64,000 bases of DNA from an uncultured Prevotella sp. (GTDB lineage: Bacteria; Bacteroidota; Bacteroidia; Bacteroidales; Bacteroidaceae): contig URUK01000004.1 in the NCBI GenBank assembly GCA_900551055.1, positions 70,776-134,775 of the forward strand. Reading direction: 5' to 3'. The notes under the pieces are model-generated. The model saw nothing but the letters and a program-made list of their open reading frames with translations. It had not been told where the DNA came from and searched no databases. Both the position numbers and the translations under genes were made by a program. Below, piece by piece: positions 17,447 through 26,366 of the stretch; the first letter of the stretch is position 1, and each line of letters begins with the position of its first letter.

Positions 17447-18985
17447 TCACTTCACTTTCCAGCTTTCCACTCCCCTCGTTTTGCTTGAGAAGCTCACGCC
17501 TATCTTGTAAACTTTGCGGTTGTCCATCAAGAAGGGGGCGGCGTAGTTGTTTTCCTCTATCTGGCGCAGGGCTTCATCTGCCGACTTGTCAAGCTTGCAC
17601 TCGATGATGTAAATATAGTCAGACGTTTTTATCAGCACATCCATGCGGCGGTCGCTCGTTGCGCGTTCCACCTCTACATAGAAGCCCATGATTTTGAATA
17701 TGAGGTAAAGGGCGTTCTGGAAATACAACTCCGCATCGCCGACTATCTTATAATCTGTGTCGGCCAGCATGGCTTGCAGGCGGCGCATGAATTGCTCCGC
17801 ATTGCCGCTCTCCACATCGATTACGAAGTGGCTGATGTCAAATTCCGTCCTGTCGCCATTTGGAGTGTAATACGGCAGCAGGAAATTGAGGAAGCCCGTC
17901 TCCACTTCATTGTTGGGGAAACCAAGCCTGTACCGTTTAAAACGGCTGTCATATCCTTTTATTGTAAGGTATCCGCTTTGGTAAATCAGCGGTATCGGGT
18001 TGCGCGATGCCGAATCTATGCTGTTGAGCACGTCGTCTGAAATTATTTCGTGCGTAAGGTCAGGCAGGACATATTTGCGTTCCTGCAACAGCTGGACGAG
18101 GAATGTCGGCGTACCCGTCTCAAACCAATAGTCCTTGAAGCTCTGCTTGGCAAAGGTGTTAAGCAGACTGAACGGATTATATATTCCCTCCGTTCCGTAT
18201 TCAAAGTGATAGCCGTCATACTGTTCTTTCAGTTTTGCCGCCGCCTCGTCGTATGTCATGCCGTTGGCCTTGGCAAGCTCCTGCAACGGTTCCTCAAAAT
18301 AACGGTGAATCTCCTCCTCAGTTATTCCGCAGACATCGATGTAGCGTTTGTCCATAGATATGTCCTGAAGGTTGTTCAAGTCACTGAATACGCTGACCTT
18401 GCCGAACTTCGTAACGCCTGTGAAGAAACCGAACTTTATATACTTGTCATAAGTTTTTACAACCGAATAAAACGCCTTGAGTATGTTCCTGTATTCATCC
18501 TGCAAAGCCGCATTGCCGATAGTCTGCAACAGCGGTTTGTCATATTCGTCGACAAGCAGTACAACGCGTTTACCCGTCTGCTTATAGGCGAACTCTATAA
18601 TATGCGAAAGCCTTTCCTCCGGGGCGCGGTCTTTGAACTTGTCACCATACACGGTTTCCCACGCTTCAAGGTTCTTGTTCAGCTCGGCCAACAGGGCTTC
18701 CTTCGTGTCATACTTGCGCGTGTTCAAGTCAAGATGCAGAATGGGATACGTTTCCCAGTCCTTCTCCAGCTTCTCAATATCCAGTCCGGCAAACAGTTCC
18801 TTCTTTCCGCTGAAATAAGCCTCAAACGTTGATATTAGCAGACTTTTCCCGAAGCGGCGAGGACGACCGAGGAAATAATACCTGCTGTCTGTTGCCAATT
18901 CATACACCAAACGTGTCTTGTCCACATAAAGGAAACCATCCTTACGCAGACTTTCAAAATTCTGTATACCTATAGGAAATTTCAT
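17447..18985 (-). CDS. AAA-ATPase-like / PD-(D/E)XK nuclease domain protein (DUF1703 type)
   Basis: A 512-residue protein if it starts at MKFPIGIQNFESLRKDGFLYVDKT (18985), the usual N-terminus of the family; a longer frame to 19123 overlaps the exporter gene. The ATPase part has a P-loop-like GRPRRFGKSLL near residue 40 and Walker B VVLLVDEYDKPL near 150. The C-terminus carries a PD-(D/E)XK core with RRMDVLIKTSDYIYIIECKLD. The family is hugely expanded in Bacteroidales, with unknown function, though defence or mobile roles are suggested. It sits inside the capsule operon, 14 bp after the exporter gene, and has higher GC than the transferase genes that follow. Confidence 0.88.
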   Translation of the reverse strand: MKFPIGIQNFESLRKDGFLYVDKTRLVYELATDSRYYFLGRPRRFGKSLLISTFEAYFSGKKELFAGLDIEKLEKDWETYPILHLDLNTRKYDTKEALLAELNKNLEAWETVYGDKFKDRAPEERLSHIIEFAYKQTGKRVVLLVDEYDKPLLQTIGNAALQDEYRNILKAFYSVVKTYDKYIKFGFFTGVTKFGKVSVFSDLNNLQDISMDKRYIDVCGITEEEIHRYFEEPLQELAKANGMTYDEAAAKLKEQYDGYHFEYGTEGIYNPFSLLNTFAKQSFKDYWFETGTPTFLVQLLQERKYVLPDLTHEIISDDVLNSIDSASRNPIPLIYQSGYLTIKGYDSRFKRYRLGFPNNEVETGFLNFLLPYYTPNGDRTEFDISHFVIDVESGNAEQFMRRLQAMLADTDYKIVGDAELYFQNALYLIFKIMGFYVEVERATSDRRMDVLIKTSDYIYIIECKLDKSADEALRQIEENNYAAPFLMDNRKVYKIGVSFSSKTRGVESWKVK

Positions 18986-18999
18986 TCCAACCTTTCGTT

Positions 19000-21588
19000 T
19001 TACTTGAACAAGTTTGCCACTGTCGCTATCATCGTTGCGATTGACGCCGCCGACGTGCCGATTGACAGTTTTTCGGCGATGCTCATAGTGGTCACCTTCT
19101 TCTGCGGAACAAATATTTCGCATCCGGGCTGCGGCTTTGCACCATCGCTGACCCTTGCAACCATGCCGTTCATGTAAATGATGAAAGCCTGGCTTTTCTT
19201 CGCCCTGTTGCTGTATCCGCCGGCCTGATTGATGTAATACTTCGCCTTCTTGCCTTTCTGGTAACCGACGGTGTTGGGGTACATCACCTCTCCGTTGATT
19301 TTCACTGTGGCTGTATATTGGGGCACCACAAGCTTGTCGCCCTCGCGCAGCACGATGTCGGCATCGCCTCCCGGCTCGGCCAATGCCTTGTCAAGCTCTA
19401 TTCCGACAGAGTAAGTTTCAGGAATTTCGAACTTCTTTTCCATTTCCTTGTCGTTCATATTGATGGTCTTGCCTGCACCGGCAGCCTCAAGTTCAAGACG
19501 TGCAGCCTCCTCTTGAGCCATTCTCAACACAACTTCGTAACGCTTGCGCTCGTTCCCGTCCATCTTTCGCTCGAGGCGCGCACCTGCCACGTATGCACGG
19601 TCGTTCACGCCACCCGCACTACGGATTAAATCGCTCAAGCGTTGGTTCTTTTTCGACAGAGTATAAACGCCTCCGAACATGACCTCGCCCTCCACGGTAA
19701 CGTTCTGCTGCTTGTAGAAGCCGGGGCTTTTGCGCACGTAGACCTCGTCGAAAGGCATCAGTTTGAAGCCCGGTTCTCCGTCAACTACAAATCCGTCTTT
19801 CAATGCGAAGGTGTATGTACGCGCTATTATGGTGTCGGTCGTAAACGCCTTTGGGTTAATCATGCGGCGTGACACGTCCACTTTCACCGTCGATGCGGTC
19901 TGCTTAAGTCCGCCGGCCTGCAACACAAAGTCTTCAAGCGTTTCGTTGTCGGCATATTTGTACACACCTGGATAAAACACTTCGCCGTGGATGGTGATGG
20001 TTTGTTCTTCCATCATCTCCTGCTTTGTCGGTATGAACAGTACGTCGTTGTTCTGAATAGGGATGTCCGCCACACGTCCCGCCAATATTCCGTCAACGTC
20101 CACGGGGATTACCTCCAGCGTGCGGTCCGCCTTCATGCGGTGCATCACGGCGCGGGCGGTAAATGCTTCCTCCCTAAGTCCGTCGGCCTTTTCTATCAGC
20201 GAGCGCACACTGTTGATGTCTCCGCCCACCTGGTACATGCCGGGACGGAACACCGCGCCCTTTATCTCAACCATGTTCGAAAAGCGCGGCAGTATTGAAT
20301 CCACGCTTACCGAGTCGGCATCGGCCAGCTGGAACGCTCCCATGTCAAACTCGTCAATGTTATATACGGAGTATTCCCTGCCCGTCTTGCGCACCAAGCG
20401 CACTGACTTCTTGTAAGCGTCGCCGGTAAATCCGCCGGCGTATTTCAGCAAAGTGGCTACGCTTTCGTTCTTCTTCATCTCGTAGAACATGGGGCGTTTC
20501 ACCTTGCCCGTTATGTTTACGAGGCAGTCATACGCACCTACTGAAATCACGTCGTTGTCGGCCAGACGGACGTTTCCCGTCAGTTTGCCGTTCAGGATGT
20601 AGTCGTATATGTCTACGGTGGACACGAGTCGGTTGTTGCGGTACACCTTGATGTCGCGCAGCGTACCTATGTCGTTTGTGCCTCCGGCCATGTACAGCGC
20701 GTGGAACACAGTGGCGAAGGCCGGCAGGGTGTATGTTCCCGGGTTCTCGACCTCGCCCATCACGTTTACCATTATGGTGCGCGTCTGCCCTACCGTGAGC
20801 CTTATCTTCGAGCTGCTGTAACGCGAACCGAGCGTGGAGCGCAGCCTGGCATTGGCCTGCTCCACCGTAAGTCCGCCTATATCCACGGGGCCGTAGCCCT
20901 CGATTGTCACCGTTCCGTCAGGCGACACCGTGCTTTCTATTGTCTTCTGCGACGCCCCGTAGATGTCGATGAACACCGCGTCGCCCGGGCCGAGCCGGTA
21001 ATCCTGCGGAGTGGCGATATTCATGTCGGGCTCGAATGTCAGGTCCTTGTTGTTGAATATGTCGCGTCCGAACACCTTGGGCTTCTTGCCGCGGCCTTCG
21101 CGTTCGGCCATATAGCGCTCCACGATGGCCGCCGTGTCAGGGATGAAGCCGTTAAGTTCGTCCTGCATCATAAGCCAGTCCTCGTTGGTCTCGTCGTAAA
21201 CTTCAGGGCCGGCCATACCGTTGTCGCGTGTGTCTTTCAGCCTGTACGAGGGCTGCGTGCCGTCGCTGACATCCGTTTGCGACGCGTTGCTCCGCCGGTT
21301 CTTGCCGTTGTTTGAGCGCAGGCGTGTGTCCGAGGTTCCCTCGTTTGCACCCACCGTGCCCAAGCCCTTGTTTTTAGCCAGCCTCTCGTACTTCTGCCTT
21401 ACACGCCGTATCTGGTCTATGTCGACACCGTTCTGCATAAGTTTCGTAACTATTTGCGCCTGCGACGTGCCTGACTGGTTCTCCTCGACTACGAACTGCA
21501 TCACCTGCTCGTCAGTCATCGTCGACTGCGCCAATGCGCACAACGGCATCAAAGCCGCCAAAACAAATATCGATAGAAGTTTTTTCAC
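19000..21588 (-). CDS. Wza-like outer-membrane polysaccharide export protein (multi-SLBB)
   Basis: An 862-residue exported protein (signal MKKLLSIFVLAALMPLCALAQ) of the Bacteroidetes capsule-export type. After a low-complexity linker comes the poly-export domain (DYRLGPGDAVFIDIYG, about residue 195) and then a series of about six SLBB domains, each with a TVTIEG/VNVMGEV/ITIHGEVFYPGVY-like strand and a GG-containing turn. A C-terminal hydrophobic segment (SIGTSAASIATMIATVANLF) may anchor it. It lacks a lipobox cysteine, unlike E. coli Wza. It would form the outer-membrane channel. 43 bp downstream of the initiating transferase gene. Confidence 0.9.
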   Translation of the reverse strand: MKKLLSIFVLAALMPLCALAQSTMTDEQVMQFVVEENQSGTSQAQIVTKLMQNGVDIDQIRRVRQKYERLAKNKGLGTVGANEGTSDTRLRSNNGKNRRSNASQTDVSDGTQPSYRLKDTRDNGMAGPEVYDETNEDWLMMQDELNGFIPDTAAIVERYMAEREGRGKKPKVFGRDIFNNKDLTFEPDMNIATPQDYRLGPGDAVFIDIYGASQKTIESTVSPDGTVTIEGYGPVDIGGLTVEQANARLRSTLGSRYSSSKIRLTVGQTRTIMVNVMGEVENPGTYTLPAFATVFHALYMAGGTNDIGTLRDIKVYRNNRLVSTVDIYDYILNGKLTGNVRLADNDVISVGAYDCLVNITGKVKRPMFYEMKKNESVATLLKYAGGFTGDAYKKSVRLVRKTGREYSVYNIDEFDMGAFQLADADSVSVDSILPRFSNMVEIKGAVFRPGMYQVGGDINSVRSLIEKADGLREEAFTARAVMHRMKADRTLEVIPVDVDGILAGRVADIPIQNNDVLFIPTKQEMMEEQTITIHGEVFYPGVYKYADNETLEDFVLQAGGLKQTASTVKVDVSRRMINPKAFTTDTIIARTYTFALKDGFVVDGEPGFKLMPFDEVYVRKSPGFYKQQNVTVEGEVMFGGVYTLSKKNQRLSDLIRSAGGVNDRAYVAGARLERKMDGNERKRYEVVLRMAQEEAARLELEAAGAGKTINMNDKEMEKKFEIPETYSVGIELDKALAEPGGDADIVLREGDKLVVPQYTATVKINGEVMYPNTVGYQKGKKAKYYINQAGGYSNRAKKSQAFIIYMNGMVARVSDGAKPQPGCEIFVPQKKVTTMSIAEKLSIGTSAASIATMIATVANLFK

Positions 21589-21631
21589 AACCTTTCCTTA
21601 TTATGATTTATTATAGTAATTCGTTCCCCTT

Positions 21632-22219
21632 TCAGAATTTCTTGCCGCTTACGATGCTTGCCGCCGTGCGCACCACTATGCTGAAGTCGAGCCACAGCGA
21701 CCTGCGTTCCAGATAGCTTATGTCCATACTCAACCTCTTCAGCATCTTTTCCATGGTGTCTGTATAGCCGTTGTACAGCGTGGCTTCCGACGTAAGCCCC
21801 GGCTTCATCTTGTAAATGAACCGGTAACGGCTGTCTTCCAGCATTATCTTGTCGATGTAATACTTGCGTTCGGGGCGCGGGCCGACGAACGACATGTCGC
21901 CCTTCAGCACGTTCCATAGCTGCGGAAGCTCGTCAAGATGGTGCTCGCGCAAGAACCTTTCCAGCCGTGTGGAGTGCTCCTTGTCGCTCTTCGCGATGAG
22001 CATCGGCTCGTCGTCGCAGCCGTTCATCGTGCGGAACTTGTATATGGTAAACGGCTTTCCGCCCTGCCCTATCCGTTCCTGCGAGAATATTGCCGGGCCG
22101 TTGCGCTGGGCTTTCAGCATGATATACACCACAAGCATCAGTGGCGAAAGCACCACAATGCCGACAAAGGCGAACACAAAGTCAAACAAACGTTTCACCC
22201 CATGCTGCCACATGCCCAT
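21632..22219 (-). CDS. Initiating sugar transferase (undecaprenyl-phosphate sugar phosphotransferase)
   Basis: A WcaJ/EpsL-type bacterial sugar transferase that places a sugar-1-phosphate on undecaprenyl phosphate. One reentrant or TM segment (KRLFDFVFAFVGIVVLSP) is followed by the catalytic region with SQERIGQGGKPFTIYKFRTM, the conserved EHHLDELPQLWNVLKGDMSFVGPRPE and KPGLTSEATLYNGY. I chose the ATG at 22219 (MGMWQHG, 195 aa) because the family begins close to KRLFDF; a GTG start at 22288 gives 218 aa and cannot be excluded. First gene of the capsule unit. Confidence 0.92.
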   Translation of the reverse strand: MGMWQHGVKRLFDFVFAFVGIVVLSPLMLVVYIMLKAQRNGPAIFSQERIGQGGKPFTIYKFRTMNGCDDEPMLIAKSDKEHSTRLERFLREHHLDELPQLWNVLKGDMSFVGPRPERKYYIDKIMLEDSRYRFIYKMKPGLTSEATLYNGYTDTMEKMLKRLSMDISYLERRSLWLDFSIVVRTAASIVSGKKF

Positions 22220-22341
22220 TGCGTCAGCCACGTCTGCGTCTCCGCACACCACGCTTGCGCCCGTATGTCCACATCCTGTCGATTTCACCGTAAGCTTGTT
22301 CTATTGCCTTATATTATAACCCGGATTTCGCTAAATTGTTG

Positions 22342-22349
22342 CAAAGATA
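22342..22349 (-). promoter_or_regulatory. Putative -7 box of the capsule operon
   Basis: Minus-strand TATCTTTG upstream of the sugar-transferase gene, with an upstream T-tract (TTTTTTTG, complement of 22362-22369). It predicts a leader of about 50-115 nt, depending on the start codon. Confidence 0.5.
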
Positions 22350-22483
22350 ACGTATTTTATTCAAAAAAAGGACGGCGGCGGCCTTAAAATGCCATTATGC
22401 CACGCCGTTGCGGGGCTTTACGGCAACGTTTTGAAAGGCGTCAAAAAACCGCCTGCGTAACAGCCTGGCTGCCAACGAGTTGC

Positions 22484-22571
22484 AAAAGGCGTCCTTTCAG
22501 GCTCTAAAAGGTGGCCTTTCGGCGTGTAAAAGATGGCCTTTCGGCGTGCAAAAGGTGGCCTTTCGCATTTC
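22484..22571. repeat. 22-bp-period palindromic array C (4 units)
   Basis: Units start at 22484, 22506, 22528 and 22550. Cores are AAAAG-GCGTC-CTTTC, AAAAG-GTGGC-CTTTC, AAAAG-ATGGC-CTTTC and AAAAG-GTGGC-CTTTC; this is the most regular array. The linker GGCGTG(T/C) occurs twice. The shared 28-bp flank is on the left (22456-22483). It lies between two divergent promoters. Confidence 0.88.
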
Positions 22572-22687
22572 CGCCAGTTCTTTGCTGTACAGCCTGCGGC
22601 GGTTTTCCGCCGCTCACAAGGGGCGTTGACAATCGTCGGCCAGCGGCCATGCTTCATGTCACATTGCGTTTTTATGCCGCAGTTTTG

Positions 22688-22717
22688 TTGCATATTGACC
22701 GATATTTAGTATCTTTG
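22688..22717 (+). promoter_or_regulatory. asnA promoter
   Basis: TTG (22688-22690), 19 nt, then TATCTTTG (22710-22717): a full Bacteroidetes promoter. The leader of about 90 nt begins with a small hairpin (TTGCAGA...TCTGCAA, 22716-22735). Confidence 0.7.
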
Positions 22718-22815
22718 CAGAAGATTATCTGCAACCGGGAAGCTGCAAGCAAGCATGCCTTCATGCCGTTTGCAGCGTCAAAAAACAGAATATTACCAAC
22801 TAACAACATCCATAT

Positions 22816-23856
22816 ATGAGCAGACTGATTCGTCCCGAAGGCTACAAGCCGCTGCTTGACATGCGGCAGACCGAACAGGGAATAAAGCTGATAAAAGAGT
22901 TCTTCCAAGCCAACCTCTCGGCCGAACTGAGGCTGCGCCGCGTCACGGCGCCGCTGTTCGTACTTCAAGGCCTTGGCATAAACGACGACCTCAACGGCGT
23001 GGAACGCCCCGTGACGTTCCCCGTAAAAGACCTCGGAGAAGCCAAGGCGGAAGTTGTGCATTCGCTGGCGAAGTGGAAAAGGCTGACCCTTGCCGACTAC
23101 GCCATCGAGCCTGGTTACGGCATCTACACCGACATGAACGCCATACGCGCCGACGAGGAGCTTGACAACCTGCACTCGCTGTACGTAGACCAGTGGGACT
23201 GGGAGGCCGTGATAACCCCCGGGCAGCGCACACTCGACTGCCTGAAGTCCACCGTGCGCCGCATATACTCGGCCATAAGGCGCACCGAGTTCATGGTGTG
23301 CGAACGCTACGCCGGCGTGATAGAGCCGTTCCTGCCCGAAGAAATACACTTCATCCACAGCGAAGACTTGCTTGAAATGTACCCCGGGATGAGCGCCAAA
23401 GAGCGCGAAGACGCCATCTGCCGCAAGCTCGGAGCCGTGTTCATCATCGGCATAGGCGCCCCCTTGGCCGACGGCAAGCCGCACGACGGCCGCTCGCCCG
23501 ACTACGACGACTGGACAACACCTACCGACAACACACATAAAGGGCTTAACGGCGACATCCTGATATGGTATCCTACACTGCAACGCGCCGTAGAACTCTC
23601 GTCGATGGGCATACGCGTGGACAGCGAAGCCATGCTGCGCCAGCTCGACATGACCGGCCAGCAGGCACGCAAGGAGCTGTACTTCCACCGCCGCCTGCTG
23701 GCAGGCGAACTGCCGCAGAGCATCGGCGGAGGCATAGGACAGAGTCGCCTGTGCATGGTTCTGCTGCACAAGGCGCACGTAGGGGAAATCCAAGCCAGCG
23801 TATGGCCGCAGGACATGCTCGACGAGTGCGCGCGCCTCGGCATGGCGATAATCTGA
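22816..23856 (+). CDS. asnA: Aspartate--ammonia ligase (asparagine synthetase A)
   Basis: Makes asparagine from aspartate, ammonia and ATP through an aspartyl-AMP intermediate; class II aminoacyl-tRNA synthetase-like fold, cytosolic homodimer. The 346 residues cover the whole family (E. coli AsnA is 330): LRRVTAPLFVLQGLGINDDLNGVERPV, HSLAKWKRLTLADY, GIYTDMNAIR, YVDQWDWE, and the C-terminal SIGGGIGQSRLCMVLLHKAHVGEIQ, which holds the ATP-binding arginine. A good promoter precedes it, and dnaX follows 48 bp downstream in the same direction. Confidence 0.97.
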   Translation: MSRLIRPEGYKPLLDMRQTEQGIKLIKEFFQANLSAELRLRRVTAPLFVLQGLGINDDLNGVERPVTFPVKDLGEAKAEVVHSLAKWKRLTLADYAIEPGYGIYTDMNAIRADEELDNLHSLYVDQWDWEAVITPGQRTLDCLKSTVRRIYSAIRRTEFMVCERYAGVIEPFLPEEIHFIHSEDLLEMYPGMSAKEREDAICRKLGAVFIIGIGAPLADGKPHDGRSPDYDDWTTPTDNTHKGLNGDILIWYPTLQRAVELSSMGIRVDSEAMLRQLDMTGQQARKELYFHRRLLAGELPQSIGGGIGQSRLCMVLLHKAHVGEIQASVWPQDMLDECARLGMAII

Positions 23857-23904
23857 CGATGCGCCGCAGACAACCGTAATTCGCAACTACACCTATTTAA
23901 TATT

Positions 23905-25710
23905 ATGCAAGAATACATCGTTTCAGCCAGAAAATACAGGCCGCAGTCGTTCGACAGCGTGGTAGGCCAGGAAGCGCTTACAACAACGCTGCGCAACGCC
24001 GTAAAGAGCGGCAAGCTGGCACACGCCTACCTGTTCTGCGGGCCGCGAGGCGTGGGAAAGACCACCTGCGCGCGCATCTTCGCCAAGGCAATCAACTGTC
24101 TCAACCCCACGGCGGACGGCGAAGCATGCAACGAATGCGAGAGTTGCCGCGCCTTCAACGAACAACGCTCGTTCAACATATTCGAGCTTGACGCGGCGAG
24201 CAACAATTCCGTGGAGAACATCAAGGCCCTTATGGAGCAGACGCGCATACCGCCGCAGGTTGGCAAGTACAAGGTGTTCATCATCGACGAGGTACACATG
24301 CTCTCGACGGCGGCCTTCAACGCATTCCTGAAAACGCTTGAGGAACCGCCCGCCCACGTGGTGTTCATCCTCGCAACTACCGAGAAGCACAAGATACTCC
24401 CTACCATCCTGTCGCGCTGCCAGATATACGACTTCGAGCGGATGACCGTGCCCGGCATTGTGAACCAGCTCAAAAAAGTGGCCGGCGGAGAAGGAGTCAA
24501 ATACGAGGAGGCGGCTCTCGAAGTGATTGCGGAGAAGGCCGACGGCGGCATGAGGGACGCCCTCTCTATCTTCGACCAGGCCGCCAGCTTCTGCCAGGGC
24601 GACATCACATACGCCAAAGTAATCGAAGACCTTAACGTGCTCGACGCCGACAACTACTTCAACATAATCGACCTGTGCCTGCAGAACAAGACTGCGGAGC
24701 TCATGTCGCTGCTTGACGGCATAATAAGAAAAGGCTTCGACGGAGCCAACCTCATATCAGGACTGGCGGCACACACGCGCAACGTGCTCATGGCACGCGA
24801 CGAACAGACGCTTCCGCTGCTGCATGCCGGCGAACGGCAGACTGCCCGTTACCGGGAGCAGGCGCAGCGGTGTACGCCAAAGTTCCTGTACAGCGCACTG
24901 AAAATAATGAACGAGTGCGACATAAACTACCGCCAGAGCGGCAACAAGCGGCTGCTGGTCGAGCTGACATTGATTGAGATGTCGCAGCTGACGCAGCCCG
25001 ATGACGACGGCGCAAGTTCGGGGCGTGGCCCTAAGAGACTGAAATCCCTGTTCAAAAGACTTACGGGTGCGAAGCCGCAAGAGGCCAAGCAGGTGGCCGA
25101 GGAAACGCGCCCGACAACCGGTGCGGCTGCAAGCGGAAGCGCGGAAGGCCGCAAAACCGAGGCACAAGCACAACCGACGCCACGCCCGGAGCAGCCCACC
25201 GGGCAGCCGCAGACAGCTCAGAGCAGCCCCCTTCGCGGCCTGAAACTGGCGCGGATAGGCAAGACTTTCGAGAACCTTAGGCGCGGAGTGGAGGAACGCA
25301 AACCCGTCGAAGAGGTGCAGGAGGTTGTGCAGGACGACGGCGGACGCGACGTTTTCACCGAAGAACAACTGCTTACGCAATGGACGGCAATGTGCAACCG
25401 CATGCCACAAAGCATGACCGGAATAGCTGCAAGGATGAAAAACATGGAGCCGAAAATAACGTCTTTCCCTGACATAGAGGTCGTCGTGGACAACAAGATA
25501 CTGCTCGACGACATGCAGAAGATAAGGGGACGCATACGCAACACGCTCGCCCTTGCACTGAAAAACAGCGCGATAGGCCTCAGCCTACGACTGGCCAAAC
25601 CGGAAGAAATCAAGCGTATCCCGACAAACCGCGAACGTTTTGACGAACTGAAAAACGCAAACAAGGCGTTTGCGAAGCTTAGCCAGATGCTGGGACTTGA
25701 ACTTGAGTAG
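23905..25710 (+). CDS. dnaX: DNA polymerase III subunit gamma/tau
   Basis: Clamp-loader ATPase of the replicative polymerase. The 601-residue product has the Walker A GPRGVGKT (residues 46-53), a zinc module with C65, C75, C78 and C81, the Walker B region FIIDEVHML, and the sensor ILSRCQ. After domain III (to about residue 360) comes a Pro/Thr/Gln-rich linker (residues 390-440), then a C-terminal tau-type domain of about 120 residues. No obvious slippery A-tract for a frameshifted gamma form was seen. It ends just before a large inverted repeat that separates it from a convergent lipoprotein gene. Confidence 0.96.
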   Translation: MQEYIVSARKYRPQSFDSVVGQEALTTTLRNAVKSGKLAHAYLFCGPRGVGKTTCARIFAKAINCLNPTADGEACNECESCRAFNEQRSFNIFELDAASNNSVENIKALMEQTRIPPQVGKYKVFIIDEVHMLSTAAFNAFLKTLEEPPAHVVFILATTEKHKILPTILSRCQIYDFERMTVPGIVNQLKKVAGGEGVKYEEAALEVIAEKADGGMRDALSIFDQAASFCQGDITYAKVIEDLNVLDADNYFNIIDLCLQNKTAELMSLLDGIIRKGFDGANLISGLAAHTRNVLMARDEQTLPLLHAGERQTARYREQAQRCTPKFLYSALKIMNECDINYRQSGNKRLLVELTLIEMSQLTQPDDDGASSGRGPKRLKSLFKRLTGAKPQEAKQVAEETRPTTGAAASGSAEGRKTEAQAQPTPRPEQPTGQPQTAQSSPLRGLKLARIGKTFENLRRGVEERKPVEEVQEVVQDDGGRDVFTEEQLLTQWTAMCNRMPQSMTGIAARMKNMEPKITSFPDIEVVVDNKILLDDMQKIRGRIRNTLALALKNSAIGLSLRLAKPEEIKRIPTNRERFDELKNANKAFAKLSQMLGLELE

Positions 25711-25717
25711 CTGTTTA

Positions 25718-25908
25718 GTCAACAAGTAGACGAGTTTTAAGTTGACGAGTAGACAAGTGACAAGCAAACAAGGACGTTCTTTAAGCAGACAAGTAAACAA
25801 GTGACGAGCAGACAAGGATATATGTTTTGCCATCCACAAACCCGGCAAATCCCCTTGTCTGCTCGTCACTTGTCTACTCGTCAACTTAAAACTCGTCTAC
25901 TTGTTGAC
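25718..25908. repeat. Long inverted repeat with 7/8-nt beat between convergent genes
   Basis: The left arm (25718-25772) and right arm (25853-25908) are near-perfect reverse complements over about 55 bp. Inside each arm, short units ending in AAG or GAG recur every 7-8 nt (TCAACAAG, TAGACGAG, TTGACGAG, TAGACAAG). A partial third copy lies between the arms (25785-25817). Placed between the dnaX stop and the stop of the minus-strand lipoprotein gene, it could act as a bidirectional terminator. Confidence 0.75.
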
Positions 25909-25916
25909 TTAAAAAA

Positions 25917-26366
25917 TCAGAACCTTTTAAGCCGAAGGGTGGCATAATCGGAACGCAGGACGAGGTTGTCGCCGTCGGCAACTACAACCTCAAATTCCGT
26001 GGTGGTAGCATTCATGCCGAACGGCAGCAGCTGTTCCACTGTTGCATCCTCGTGCGCATCGCTCGTGGCGGCACGCCGCTTGAAGTCGCGCATCACCACT
26101 TTCTTGTGGCCGTCCTTGTACTCCATACGGGCTACAAACGAGCCGTAATCGTTGGGGCCGTCCTTTTCAGACACTTCAACTACCATCCGTGTTATTCCGA
26201 AATACAGCCTTTCACACGGATGATGTTCCCCGTCGGCTTCAGTCACAAAGCTTTCAAGCCGCCAGAAGCCCTCAATATCCTCGTCGATAGGGTCTTTCCA
26301 TTCGCACGAACTGCACATTGCGCAGGCCAGCAAGGCCGCAAACGCCATCTTAATCACTTTGCCCAT
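25917..26366 (-). CDS. Small lipocalin-like lipoprotein
   Basis: A 149-residue exported lipoprotein: signal with lipobox MCSSCEW (Cys about residue 21), then a small beta-rich domain beginning DIEGFWRLESFVTEADG and ending VLRSDYATLRLKRF, a pattern of lipocalin-like domains common in Bacteroidetes. Function unknown. Its start overlaps the end of the Wzi-type gene by 13 bp, so the two are probably co-translated and may act together at the outer membrane. Confidence 0.7.
   Translation of the reverse strand: MGKVIKMAFAALLACAMCSSCEWKDPIDEDIEGFWRLESFVTEADGEHHPCERLYFGITRMVVEVSEKDGPNDYGSFVARMEYKDGHKKVVMRDFKRRAATSDAHEDATVEQLLPFGMNATTTEFEVVVADGDNLVLRSDYATLRLKRF

Larger units (their letters stand above)
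22289..22815. other. Divergent intergenic region between capsule operon and asnA
   Basis: It holds the capsule promoter (22342-22349), repeat array C with its flank (22456-22571) and the asnA promoter (22688-22717). Long minus-strand frames here overlap asnA antisense and are not taken as genes. Confidence 0.7.

Noticed and set aside
22672..23886. 404-residue minus-strand frame opposite asnA
   Set aside because: Antisense to asnA over nearly its full length, no family similarity, Val/Ala/Tyr-rich shadow composition.
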